From: Rachycentron canadum | Lineage: Eukaryota; Chordata; Actinopteri; Carangiformes; Rachycentridae | Direction of reading: 5' to 3' | DNA length: 64,000 nucleotides | NCBI GenBank assembly: GCA_038496675.1 | Contig: CM076652.1 | Coordinates: 13,130,948-13,194,947, forward strand | Notes under the pieces: generated by a model | Told to the model about the DNA's origin: nothing | Seen by the model: only the letters and a program-made list of their open reading frames with translations | The model's database searches: none | Made by a program: the position numbers and the translations under genes | In this document: positions 37,901 to 47,335 of the stretch, one piece after another | Numbering within the stretch: the first letter of the stretch is position 1 | Layout: each line of letters opens with the position of its first letter

Positions 37901-40900
37901 CCTGGGGGACTAAGACTGCAAAGCTGATGTTGCTTTGCTGGTCTGACACTGGCTACAAAATGTGTCACAGTCGTGTAAATGCCATAGAGCAGAGGCCAGT
38001 CTTCCTTGACATCATTGGGTGCATGGGATAAAACAAAAAAGACAGACACAAAGGCCATGGAAATGTTTGCGTCTATGTAAATCATTTGTATGTCTGCATG
38101 ACTAGTTCCGGACTATCATGCTGTGGTACTCCTGTCTTTCTAGGTCACGCAGAGTGAAATGAGTTTTGCATTTCAAACACAGTTCTCATAACAAGGCCTC
38201 TGGCAGACATAGCCTTATAACCTTTTGCTAGCGGAGTGGTCAATTTGCCATACAACTGAAGTTAGAACTTAAATAAAATTATATGATATATACAAAAACT
38301 AATATTCTCTCAACAGACAGTTGTGCGATATTAATATAATGATATACATTTGTACACCAAGATTATTGAATATTTTCAGTTTACTCACTTTTGTCAATGA
38401 TGATGATCTGTATTACATCAATTACCAATGTAGTTACCACAATAGTTCAAACTATGATTTTGGGAAACACTTGCATTTTAACTGCATGGTTCTAACTATG
38501 TAAATTGCTATTGTATTTAGCAACCATGGTTTTGGCATGTTTTGAAACTGTTCAGACCTGATATTAAAATGTGTTTTCAGTGATGACAAGTGGTCAAATC
38601 ACTTGACATCAGATCTCACATGTGTCCATGCGTGCGTGAGCAGGGAGAGAGGCATGGAGGGGTTAAACGAATCCTTGTGCCTTTGAAAGCCATTAGAAGT
38701 AATAAAATGCTTTCAGTTTGTTACGAACTGTGGCAGGACAAATTATGTTAGCTGAGCAGGTGTTTCATCAGTGATTTGCATTAACACTACCCATATCATC
38801 TCTGAATGTGGTCGGACTGATCAGATGCATTCTTAATGCGTCTTGGTTGCATTCACATATGAACTCAGAGGTGTGATCAGGGATGCTAATACCAGGTCTG
38901 AAGTAAAGTAGCCTTATAGAATTTTCATAGTAGCATTTTTGTACACAACGTGCATCTTACCTATGTTCATTCAAAGTATTTGACAATAGCTCTTGCCTTT
39001 TTAGCATTTTTTACTAACGTTATAAAGGTCAAATAATGGACAGTTTAAGAAGTAGTAGTAGAACAGACATGTCATGTGAAAACATTTCAAATCCCAAATC
39101 AGAAAGCAATTTGTAGTCGTACACTACAGCTAATGACCTTTTTCTTTATTACCAATACAACTAGTTGCAAACTTAACTTTTGTTTATCTTTAGCATAATA
39201 TCTCCTATATGATTCCACTGATAGAGCATATAAGCATATAAAGAGTGTTAGTGGTCTGGATGTGGTTACAGTCTTATAGGGCAGCAATGACAAGCCTAAT
39301 CTAACAAACAAGAAAAAAATCAACAAATAGTTCTGATACATTGTGTGCACTGTATGTTTCAAAGGCATCAATATTTGAACGTGACTTACGTTTCGTCTGT
39401 GTATGCAATCCCAAAGTACTCCTTCTCTTTGAGGTTGAAGTGAGAGGCCACAAGGTCCAGTAAATCCTTAGCCATCAGCTTGGGCTGTCGGGAGACAGAC
39501 ATATTGGTATTGCTCTCCTTATATTTGTATATAACTTGTCTTGTATATGAGTATAGTGGTTTATTACACTGTAGTTTTATTGGAACAAGTACATCTGGTA
39601 GGGTTTTATATTAATGTATTCTATCAGCTATTGATTTACTGCAATGACTAAGCAGTTTGACAAACACTAGGGAAAAGAGCAAGAGAGGAGGAGATAAATG
39701 AGAGCGAGCGTGCAAGAAAGATGGATGGAGTGTGTGGATGTTGCTGACAGTGCAGGTACCCTGCCCTTCCCCTCCTTCTCTCCTTTCCGCCTCTCTGACC
39801 CACACCTCTACTGCAGAGTCATGGCTCTGGGCTGCATGACTGTATTGCAGGGAAAGGGCTGCAGCTAGCACAAGAGCTTGCTAGCTAGTTAATACTGTGG
39901 AATACAGTCTGGGCTATAGTGTATCTGATGACAAGCTCCATTCATCACAACACTCGGAGCATGCAGAGCATCTTAAAGCCAAGCAGAGTCCGGGGACTGC
40001 TGCCATATGCTGCTAGTTTGTGACATCTTGGATAACAGCAGCATGCCCCACCCTGAGGTTAACCATGGGTGTGCCTCACTGCCTACATTTTCATTATACA
40101 CACACATATACACGTGAACAAATCTACATATATTTATATACACACAAGCCTATACACAGAATGCAATCCACTCTCAAGATACAGGAGGAACACGTGCTGA
40201 GGGACAGAAGAGGAAAATATATTGTCTGCAGCCAAATACGCACACATACACCATATAGTGTTGGCATATATTTTCACCCAGAGGTGTATTAGTGTGCACA
40301 CTCTTAACAATCTCTCCCTGAGGTCCTGTGCTATCTGCTCACTGCACAGCTACAACTTCAGTGACAGAAGCTACTAAGAGCTATTTTAAGCAAAGGAGGT
40401 GATGTCATGCAGAGAGCAAGCATGCACACATGCGTGCGCATGCACACACACACACACACACATCTCCAGTGACCTAGATCTCCTATAAGTGCGACGCCTA
40501 CAGTGATCCTGCTACACAAAAAGGCTCTGGAGAGAACAGACATAGTGGAGAGAGCTTGAGAAGAAGCTAGCATATAGGTTGATTGTGCCATGTGACGTTT
40601 GAAACCAAGTGAGTCCAAGTAGATGATGACGTTATATACAAAACAACGCTGCTGATGATTTGGTCGTTATGTCCTTTTGACATAACTCTGGTATAGCGAA
40701 TGCATAATCACATTAAGTACTGAGTATTGAGTTAAGTTACTATTTATTTTATGATTACGTGTAGTTTAAGATATCACAAGCGGTGATTAGGTGCTGACCT
40801 GAACTATGTTTACGTCTAACATCTTACGTTTAAGTCTTTATCCCAGGACTCTGAAACAATTGTTAGTCCCATCCACAAAGTCTCTTACTAGCTCTGTTGT

Positions 40901-43900
40901 TTTTCCAAGTGGGAGTGCAGCCATTCATGAGAGCAACACAAGGCCTCTTTGAAGTGTTCAAAACATTTTAGACGTGGAAATTTTAGGTCTAGTAACAGGC
41001 AATCTTTATAGTATTAGCAGTAATGCATGTTTTGGTTCAGTCTGAGACACAGTGGTGGTCTCTTATTACCACACAGCAGTCAACTGCCTTGGCAACAGTA
41101 CCAATTAAGCATCATTCATGCCAACATAGCATAACAATTAGCTGGAGGACAGGGACACGTGGACACTTATAGTAAACAATTGGAAAGATGATATGGAGAC
41201 AAAAAAAAAACCCAAATACACCGTGGAATATCGGAAGCATATAACTGAAGATAAAAAAACAAAAAAAAACAAGGCAAAGACTGAAAGGTTAGGCTGAGCT
41301 TCTTGCCTCAACATTGTAATGAATACCAAGCAGACTGTAAAAATCACATGGGCTGCACTGGGTAGTATAATTGAGTTAGGCTTTCTCTTCCAGTGACGAC
41401 TCACCCTCTCCCCATGTGTGCACATATCCTGACACTACAGCCTGTGAGATGGCGGATACCAAACGGATGTGTTACTATGTTGTGGAAGATGCCAATAGTG
41501 ATAGAGACCATGAATGACAGTAGTAAGTGATGCGGTGCACAAAACATGCACACAAATATAGGCACACAACCCAGACATATCCAGACACACCTCTACACAC
41601 AAACACACGCGCGCACACACAGTAAGGCAGTATGGAGCCATCTATCAGACATTAAAGCTCTGTGCTAGCTTAGGCAGCATGACTACTAATAGACATTTAG
41701 CCTGTGCCTCCTCAGCAGCACTGGTAATTAACAGCAAAAGAGTTTCAAGAAGGTGCTAGTGAAGCGGAGACATGCTAGAGCAGACCCACAGACAACTGAC
41801 AAATACACAACAGTATCTCACTGGTCCAGCTGGCAGCAAGTCACAGGGAGCAAACAACTAGTCAGGTCCTGGCTAGGTCAGGTCCTGGGCGCCTTCAGGG
41901 TTGTTCAGATTTATAAGACAATGACTGATTTATCAGTGACAGTCAGTCCAGTCACATGTAATTCATTAATTGTGTCATTCCCTCTCCCTTAAAGTCTGGT
42001 TACTACTATTATTATAGTAATTCTGTTGGTGTCGCTTTTTTTCAATGCAGAGTCGTTCATATAGACATTGCCATGGAGGCTTAATAACATATTCACTCTT
42101 TAACCTTCATCATTTTAGCATTAGGGAGTGATACTCATATGACTGGCATGTATTTTCACCCAGTGATGTATTTGGTGGTTAGCTTCAACCTTTACAACCT
42201 AGTCCACGGGTGTGTTGACCCTCTGGCACTCAGTTCCTTGCCAATGAGACGTTGCTCCATAAGCAGACCACAGAGGACACGCCATTAAAGATAGGAGGAA
42301 GGGCATAAGGAAGAGGAAAAAGGTGAACAACACTTCTGGGATTTAACAGCTGGTCAAAGCCAGTGACAGAAGTGAGATCCAGTCTTTCAGAGACTAGCTT
42401 TCTGGCTCGCTGGTGCATTTGGCGCAGCGACAGGAACTTAAATGAAAACCTCAACGGGACAGACTTGACCACAGTGCTGTTAAATGATCAGTGAAGACAT
42501 GAAATAGCCCAGTGGAGCGTGTAATATTGGAGCACTGCCTTAATATAAAAGAAATACAACTGTTTGCCCCGCTTATGAATTATGATCATCCCTTCAAGAA
42601 AAACCTCCTTTTTTGCAAATGAATGGAGGATTTGACTGCTTCTTAGTTGTCTGGAAAACTAATAATAACAGAGTAATTCTCTGTGGTCCTACTACTGGCC
42701 TACTATGCATCCGCCCAATGGAGAGAAGCAAGGACAGAGAGCAAGAGAAATAAAGCATCCAACAGTATCCTGATTTAAATGGCAGTGATTTATTAATAAC
42801 ATCCCCCCTTCCTGTCTTTTTGTTGTAACTTCTCTCATACTAATATAATTTCCAAGCTATAAAAATACCTTTTGCTAACACTGTGTATATTATGTGGTAA
42901 ACAGAAAAGCTTTTGTCACTTACAAATTGTCTTAAATAACCTATAAAATTCTCAACCTAAAACAACCATTATAATAACGTTTTTATTCTACTCTTTAGCC
43001 CCCTTCTTGTTTATCTCCTTGTTATTTCCTTTGCTGATGACCAAGAGGATGAATAATGAGCGGGGAGGAGGATGGATGGATGACGAGATGTGCCACCAGT
43101 GTATTTGGAGATTTAGAGAGGGGGACACAGCCATGAAAAGGCAGGTAAAGGCAAGCAAGAGACTGAGTGAGAAAACAAGATATGGAGGGTGAAGAGTACA
43201 AAGTCAGAGAGATAGGAAGAGAAAGAGAGAGAGTGGAAGAGGAGCAGAAAGAAGTACCACTTTAAAAGAGAGGATCAGTTCTGGCAGAGTAATCAAATCA
43301 GAAAGTCAGCAGACCTTTCCTTGGCTCTCCCTCCATTTTCTCCTCTCTATTCCCATCCCTTTAGTGTCATCTCCTGTCTCTCCTTCCCTGCATTCTCATC
43401 TCACTCTTGTCTCTTCCTTTAAATCGCCTAAGTTTTTGCGTCAGTCTTTCTATCTCTCCTTTTGCTCCTCTTCTGTTCTAGGGCAATTACCTTCTCTTGT
43501 CTTTCTCTCTTTGCAGTGGAATCAAGTAATGGTCTGACCCAAAGGAGCATAGGATGTTAGGAGGAGTGGAAGGAGCTTCACACAAAAATGCTTTGGTACA
43601 TGAAGCCTGACAATGAAAGGGGTGGATATATACTAGATGACTGAGCCATTCTGGGTTCTCAGGCAGGATGGGAGGGACAGAGAATTACCATGACCAAGCA
43701 TGAGTTTGGGGCAAGTAAATGTTTTTGTTGAGGGCACGATTGCAGCTATGCTTTGTTTAGTCAATGTATAGCAGGGAGAGAATATTAGGGCAAGGTCTTC
43801 TGCGCTCACACCCGTATGTGATTTTGTGTAGGTGGAGAGATCGGGTGAACATCAAGAAAGTGCAAAGTCACCAACTGCTGACCACATTTCCCTTGGTCAG

Positions 43901-44095
43901 CTATAATCAGGTCCCTTAGGACACCAGACATCTCTTCTCTTTTGCTCTAAGGAAATGAGAGTCTGCAAAAAGAGAGGGAAGAAGGAAAGTAAGAGAGAGA
44001 GAGAGAGGACGGTAGGAAGAGAGACTCACCTGTACAAGGAGCTCCAGCTTCCTGTCGTCCAGGAGATGGACCTGACATCGCCTCCCCTCTGTCAT
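13860..44095 (-). CDS. frmd4a: FRMD4A, FERM-domain polarity scaffold (complete coding region)
   Basis: Coding exons, 5' to 3' on the minus strand: 44095-44030, 39484-39390, 37484-37392, 34379-34295, 31371-31315, 30890-30868, 28615-28532, 28414-28349, 28256-28199, 27992-27906, 23724-23648, 22748-22610, 22441-22300, 20664-20531, 20409-20287, 18862-18631, 18418-18362, 18238-18001, 17711-17559, 17428-17096, 16975-16395, 15166-15064, then either 14624-14555 or 13962-13860. All junctions keep phase, giving 1031 or 1042 aa from MTEGRRCQ; human FRMD4A is about 1039 aa. The protein has a FERM domain (about 5-310), a CUPID/coiled-coil region (about 340-530) and a Ser/Pro-rich tail. FRMD4A is known as a scaffold joining Par-3 to cytohesin-1/ARF6 at epithelial junctions. 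FRMD4B is the close alternative, but the match is strongest to FRMD4A. The ATG lies directly after a splice acceptor, so a leader exon, possibly with an extra N-terminus as in mammals, lies upstream. Confidence 0.93.
14555..14624 (-). CDS. frmd4a: FRMD4A C-terminal exon, form 1 (stop exon)
   Basis: After acceptor CTGGTTTAG this exon reads in phase as GGTADSSPTEDVCQSPPQPS then SDA and TAG. It resembles the remembered mammalian FRMD4A end (TENSPILDGSESPPHQS). Two bases after the stop is an AG|GTACTG donor (14553/14552), so it may be an internal cassette exon carrying a stop, rather than a terminal exon. Confidence 0.8.
15064..18418 (-). CDS. frmd4a: FRMD4A exons for the Ser/Pro-rich tail
   Basis: Exons 18418-18362, 18238-18001, 17711-17559, 17428-17096, 16975-16395 and 15166-15064. 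Recognisable conserved blocks are EDSSLSDALVL, KGLPPRPPSHSRPPPPQSL, YDKSPIKPKMWSESSLDEPY, SNSLQSSPIRSLPHWNSQSS, MPSTPDLRSRTPHYVHST, DDCSSCTSQSSSEHYYP, EDSPSKARQRQRQR, YRIKEYPLYVEG, SLESDQEGHYSVKAQFKTSS and GRLTPSRSQIVRTPSLGREG. Low-complexity Gly runs occur in the 581-nt exon. The tail is probably disordered, with many candidate phosphorylation sites; no enzymatic domain is seen. The acceptor of the 581-nt exon is taken as CCTCTAG at 16976, because the nearer TGCAG would meet a stop. Confidence 0.9.
15426..15498 (+). tRNA. tRNA-Met (CAT), elongator type
   Basis: A 73-nt sequence folds as a tRNA. The acceptor stem GCCTCGT pairs with ACGGGGC (positions 4-69 as T-G); A73 is the discriminator base. 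Anticodon CAT is at bases 34-36 (15459-15461). Box A reads TGGCGCAGTAGG and box B AGTTCGAGCC. A T5 run (TTTTT then CTTTT) follows about 6 nt downstream as a Pol III terminator. It lies in the FRMD4A intron between exons 15166 and 16395, on the opposite strand. Confidence 0.95.
15851..15919 (+). pseudogene. Decayed tRNA-Met copy
   Basis: This stretch aligns to the intact tRNA-Met about 425 bp upstream: CTTGTTGACACAGAAGGCAG for the D-arm side and CTAATCTGAAGGTTGTGAG then TTCAATCCCCACAC for the T-arm side. It has a roughly 2-nt deletion before the anticodon arm, the anticodon position reads TCT, and the acceptor stem no longer pairs well. It is probably not functional. Confidence 0.75.
16082..16240 (+). 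pseudogene. tRNA-Met-like copy split by an insertion
   Basis: The 5' part (16082-16112, CTTGTTGACACAATAGATAG onward) matches the D-arm half of copy 2, and the 3' part (about 16198-16240, TGTGAGTTTGGGCCTCAGAA) matches the T-arm half. Between them is about 85 bp of retroelement-like tail. Downstream sequence of copies 2 and 3 is also alike (TAGAACCTCTAAATTAAC versus TAGAACCTCAAAATAAAT), pointing to local segmental duplication. Confidence 0.55.
16113..16197 (+). mobile_element. Retroelement 3'-tail-like insertion
   Basis: TAAAGTGCCTTGAGATGACG followed by a TGATTTGATGCTATATAAAC block and AATCTGATCTGATTTGATT resembles the 3' tail (AAAGCGCCTTGAGATRAC...GGCGCTATATAAATAAAATTGAATTG) common to teleost SINE/LINE families. 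Only the tail is seen. The family is not assigned. Confidence 0.5.
18631..22441 (-). CDS. frmd4a: FRMD4A exons for the CUPID/coiled-coil region
   Basis: Exons 22441-22300, 20664-20531, 20409-20287 and 18862-18631 encode the region after the FERM domain: SKIHAARSLSEIAIDLTETG, then KKDMLAALRARQEALEETL (helical, heptad-like), ELTGKLPKEYPLDPGEEPP, RRKIGTAFKLDEQKILPKGE, and ERLEREFAIQSQITEAARRL to KKQRKTSYLNALKKLQEIEN. This matches the CUPID domain shared by FRMD4A, FRMD4B, INAVA and CCDC120, which binds cytohesin ARF exchange factors. A C17T12 tract sits ahead of the second-last acceptor of this block (see 20426-20454). Confidence 0.9.
20426..20454 (-). repeat. C17T12 homopolymer tract before an FRMD4A acceptor
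   Basis: The plus strand reads A12 (20426-20437) then G17 (20438-20454). In the FRMD4A transcript this is C17 then T12, ending about 16 nt upstream of the acceptor at 20410 for exon 20409-20287, so it supplies the polypyrimidine tract. Confidence 0.9.
20712..20748. repeat. (TG)n microsatellite, (CA)n in the FRMD4A sense
   Basis: A pure TG array of about 18 copies lies about 47 nt upstream, in the transcript sense, of the acceptor for exon 20664-20531. Confidence 0.95.
22610..39484 (-). CDS. frmd4a: FRMD4A exons for the FERM domain (F1-F3)
   Basis: Eleven exons complete the FERM domain. Landmarks in order: FNLKEKEYFGIAY (F1, exon 39390-39484), FPKKSGPIVLYFCV (exon 37392-37484), YLKDNATIELFFLNAKS (exon 34295-34379), EVVFELASYILQ (F2), LPALPTQALKEHPSLAY and RVIEHYKKL (F2), YMSIVESLPTYGVHYYAVK into KQGIPWWLGLSYKGIFQYD (start of F3), WRQLENLYFREKKFSVEV and ASVTRRTFGHSGIAVHTWYA (F3, PTB/PH-like). 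The FERM domain is the part known to bind Par-3. No missing exon is apparent. Confidence 0.92.
23725..27905 (-). other. FRMD4A intron, 4.2 kb
   Basis: This is bounded by a donor at 27905 and an acceptor at 23725 in the transcript sense. It holds TG microsatellites and purine-rich stretches (24600-24770). No splice-bounded exon or RNA gene was recognised. Confidence 0.6.
24380..24414. repeat. (TG)n(CG)n microsatellite
   Basis: A TG array passes into GCGCGCGC in the 4.2-kb FRMD4A intron. Shorter TG runs occur at about 24116-24138 and 24966-24980. Confidence 0.85.
28616..30867 (-). other. FRMD4A intron, 2.25 kb
   Basis: This is the sequence between the 23-nt microexon and exon 28615-28532. It contains a T-run near 29560-29578 and purine-rich DNA. 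Nothing else is supported. Confidence 0.6.
30868..30890 (-). CDS. frmd4a: 23-nt FRMD4A microexon
   Basis: The bases encode EAKGDFT plus two bases of the next serine codon. They are bordered by an acceptor ending CAACAG and the donor GTAAGC. Skipping it would shift the frame, since 23 is not a multiple of 3, so it should be constitutive. The residues fit the known FERM sequence between SYILQ and SNxxxRSDLKKLP. Confidence 0.85.
31372..34294 (-). other. FRMD4A intron, 2.9 kb
   Basis: AT-rich intronic sequence with a short A-run near 32512-32521. No additional exon, RNA gene or mobile element was recognised. Confidence 0.55.
34380..37391 (-). other. FRMD4A intron, 3.0 kb, with a long CA array
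   Basis: The main content is the CA microsatellite at 34864-34943 and a G14 run at 35800-35813. No coding exon was recognised. Confidence 0.55.
34864..34943. repeat. (CA)40 microsatellite
   Basis: An uninterrupted 80-bp CA array on the plus strand, (TG)40 in FRMD4A pre-mRNA, begins about 485 nt upstream of the acceptor for exon 34379-34295. It is the longest dinucleotide array in the window. Confidence 0.97.
39485..44029 (-). other. FRMD4A intron, 4.5 kb
   Basis: This intron follows the MTEG exon. It contains CA/CG runs near 40436-40461 and pyrimidine-rich sequence near 43320-43520. No exon or RNA gene was recognised. Confidence 0.55.
44030..44095 (-). CDS. frmd4a: FRMD4A first recognised coding exon (MTEG start)
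   Basis: This exon of 22 codons encodes MTEGRRCQVHLLDDRKLELL plus VQ, the start of the FERM F1 lobe. It is bounded by TTTTCTCAG immediately before ATG and GTGAGT after. Because the ATG follows the acceptor, translation may begin here or in an upstream exon; mammalian FRMD4A is remembered to have a short extra N-terminal segment ahead of this methionine. Confidence 0.85.
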
Positions 44096-46648
44096 CTGAG
44101 AAAACCAAAAAAAAAAAAAAGATGAGGGATGCTTGTTAATATGCATTACATATTACACTGATACAAATTAGACTTTTGTGTGCATATACACTGATGCCAA
44201 GTATAGAAAGAAAACAAAAAATTAAATTGCCAAATAAGTTTTATATTCACATATTCTGGTTCATCAAATCAAACAAGAACACGTATGTATCCCCATGTAA
44301 TATATATGGGAGACTTGTATATATCAGTGTGGGATCTGTGACGTCTTAACAAGGATAGCTGAGCTGACTGCACATGATGAAACAGTAGAGACAATGTTCT
44401 GTGCTGCTCTCTTCCTCATGGAAATTTCTAATGTTCCTCCTTGAAAGGGAAATCCATTATACATCCGTGGTGGACTGCATGCTGACAATGTTCACCCGTG
44501 TGTTTGTGTTGCTGATACAAGGTTTGGAGAACAGAGCTGCAACTGATAATATCCATCTGCCAAGTCCATCCGTAAACAATGAAGCAGGTGCAATGATGAA
44601 ACAGTCAACTCCAGGAAATACGTGCCACAAACTAGACCAAACACTTCGCATGACAGATAAAGCCATTTCTCCAAACCTGTCTGAGAGTTTGCAACTGCGT
44701 GATCAAATTCAAACAAATGCAAGACTACATACATTTCACAGCACAAATAGAGCTAGACTTCCAAGAAAAGATGAACAAATGATGCCAGAGTGTTCAGCCT
44801 GTGAGTGTTTGGGTGTATATGTGTCATGGTGTTTTCAGCACGTGTAGTTTCTCCACGATTCAACAGGAAGCGTGGACCCTGAGGAACACAAACACCCCCT
44901 GGCTCCTCCCACACTTCCCTCACATCTGGGAGATGGGGGAAGAGAAGGGGTGAGTGCGTGGGTGTGTGTGTGGGGTGGAGGGGTAAGAAATGTTGGATAA
45001 ATGGGAAACATAAGAGAAAGGGAAAGAGGCATCGTCATTGTCAAACATTCCATGAGAACGAACTCCCTTCAAAGCACAAATGCTATAAACATGAGCACAG
45101 GCGTAACCGGTTTGTAACTCCTCACCATAAGAAGGATCATATTGACCACCTGAGGCTCTCGCAATTTGGTAAGGGTGTGTCTACACGTACTTTCTCACCA
45201 ATCCAACTGGCATTAAGGTGGCAAGTTGGAGGTGAGAGTTTAGCAGAGAGCTGAAGACACCAGAAAAAGAGAGGGAAAGAAGTGACAGAGTTGTGTCTCA
45301 ACACTCATCCCTGTGTGAACTCCTCTGAATGACTACTGGTGTGTGTGTGTGTGTGTGTGCATGTGTGTGTATGTGGCTTCTTGCTACTTTGAAGGGTTTG
45401 GTTTACCCTCCCACTCACCATTGATCTCCTGTGGTTTGAGGGTTTAGATTGGGTGCACCTGTGCACACAGTCAATGACATACACACACCCACACCCTTAC
45501 ATTTTCCAGCATTGCCTTTTGTTTTCATCTCCTGACTTGGAGTTACATTACCTTTCCAAAACTTTCCATGTTTATACTGTATACAGCGATTTTAATTACT
45601 ACCACAGCTGCTGAGTAGTGGGTCTGTGGTGCAAAAACAATTGATGATAACAAATGTAAATAATACAAGAACTCTGATAGGGCCAGTCTATCAAAGGTTG
45701 GTGCAAAATCACTGGATTCTATGCGAATATATGATTTCTGAAAACACTGTGCTGGTCAAACTTATCTTCTCTCTCTATTATTTCCATCACTGAGCCTAGA
45801 CATGTGATAGAAGAGAAGGCAAGACAACGGTATACTTGCTAAAAAAAACATCCTACTCAAGTGTCTTGTCTGCAGAATACTTAAAACTGCAATGCAGACA
45901 GTGTACACACACACACACACAAATACACTGCCTCCTTGGCACTCTGCTTGAGGCACCTGGGAATAGTACAAACCTTAACGTCAAGGTAACAAATCACTGC
46001 CTGCAGGCTAAAATTAGGCAGCCCAATCTGGCAGAGACAAACGCTTATTGGTTTTAGTCATAAAATCCACTTTGCGGTATTGGACACATGCTACTGAGTT
46101 TGTGACTGCCATGAAACCAAATGTACTCAAGTTTCTATGAATAGCTTGTTGTCATCAAACAGGGTTGGAAAAAAATCTAAAAAATCTAGAGTATTATACA
46201 TGACAGAGTCAAGCCACACAGTCCATGTTATTTACGGCGAGGTGAGTCTTTTTAAAATCACTGGGTATGTTTACAGCACCACACTAAGCTCTGATGTATG
46301 TTGTAAATATGACAATACAATGCAGTTCAGCTGACAGAACCACTGGCTGAAAACACACGAGGTCCAGTCGTGGTGTGTGATTCATGCTGTATGTTTCCCA
46401 CTAACATTTCTGACCTATTACCAGTCAGGTCTGAATTAGCTAACCCAACTACCTCCTTAGGCCTGACTCACCGGTAAGAAAGAAAGATTAAAAGAGATAA
46501 TAAAAAAAAAATGAAGACTGTAACCCAACACTACAGTGCGAGCCAGCCATGTTAACAATGGCAAATAGCAGAGGTAAGATACACACATGCAGACAGTTGA
46601 CAGTAGTGATGGTCAGTGTTTGCAGTGACGTTATCATTAGTTAGTTAC
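44096..46648 (-). other. Probable FRMD4A 5' intron
   Basis: This runs from the acceptor before the MTEG exon to a donor-like CAAG|GTAACT at 46648 on the minus strand. Open frames in it lack splice borders and protein-like features. A second donor-like GTGAGT lies near 46467. Confidence 0.4.
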
Positions 46649-47335
46649 CTTGCAAACACACGCACCGCACGAGCTCCCGCACACACACACACACAAAAAA
46701 CCCGGCTTCAACAGACACGGAAAAAAATAATTTAAAAAAAAAAAAAAAAAAAGAATTATTAATCCCAGAAAGACACGAGTCGCGTTACTGCCAGAGAATC
46801 GTCAAAAAACACCCATTTTCCCGGCTGGACTCGGGGAGGAGATACATCAGCATCCATGTTAGTGACCGTTAGTTTGGAGCAGCTCGCTGTGTATCCTCCT
46901 TTGCAGCCGTTACATCCCGTCTCCTCGCCGTTCAAACTACAGATGAGTCGACGCTGGTTAACGGCGACTAAGCGGCGGCGGCGGCGGCGGCAGCGACGGC
47001 ATTTTCCGGCTCTGGCGTCTCTCTCATCCCCCTCTCTCTCCTTCTCTCTCGCTCTCTCTCCCGCCTCCTTTCGACAGCAGAGAGCTTCTCACACGGGTCC
47101 AGTCCCGGTCGACCACAGCTCTCCCACCACCTCCACCTCTCCGACTACCACCACCCCCACCCCCGCCCGCCCCAGCGCCCTCCCCGCCCCCTCGCCACCG
47201 GCACCGCGCACGAACGGCGTGTGAACGGCGCTTGACAGCAGAGGACCGTACCAACGGCCAGCAGACCGAGGGGACCGACCGGAAGAAACGGACAGCACCG
47301 GACCGCAGTCCAGGGTGCCAGCTGCGTTTCACCCT
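46649..47335 (-). promoter_or_regulatory. frmd4a: CpG-rich block: likely FRMD4A promoter and leader exon
   Basis: This is the only clearly CpG-rich segment in the window, with many CG dinucleotides from about 46780 to 47330 and a (CGG)-type run at about 46974-46992, between AT-rich flanks. It lies 2.5 kb upstream of the first FRMD4A coding exon. A donor match (CAAG|GTAACT at 46649/46648) would end a leader exon. No TATA box is evident. Use as the FRMD4A promoter is inference; distal promoters may exist beyond the window, as in mammals. Confidence 0.5.
46759..46857 (-). other. Possible upstream ORF in the FRMD4A leader
   Basis: A minus-strand ATG at 46857-46855 opens 32 codons, beginning MDADVSPPRVQPGKWVFF, and closes at TAA 46759-46761, all inside the putative leader exon. 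If the transcript starts in the CpG-rich block this would be an upstream ORF. It does not resemble a protein I know. Confidence 0.25.

Noticed and set aside
44401..44847. 148-codon plus-strand open frame in the FRMD4A 5' intron
   Set aside because: No recognisable domain, promoter or splice signals; composition is like intron.
46856..47224. 122-codon plus-strand open frame with Arg and Pro runs
   Set aside because: It is a by-product of the CpG-rich and CGG-repeat DNA; minus-strand leader is the better reading.
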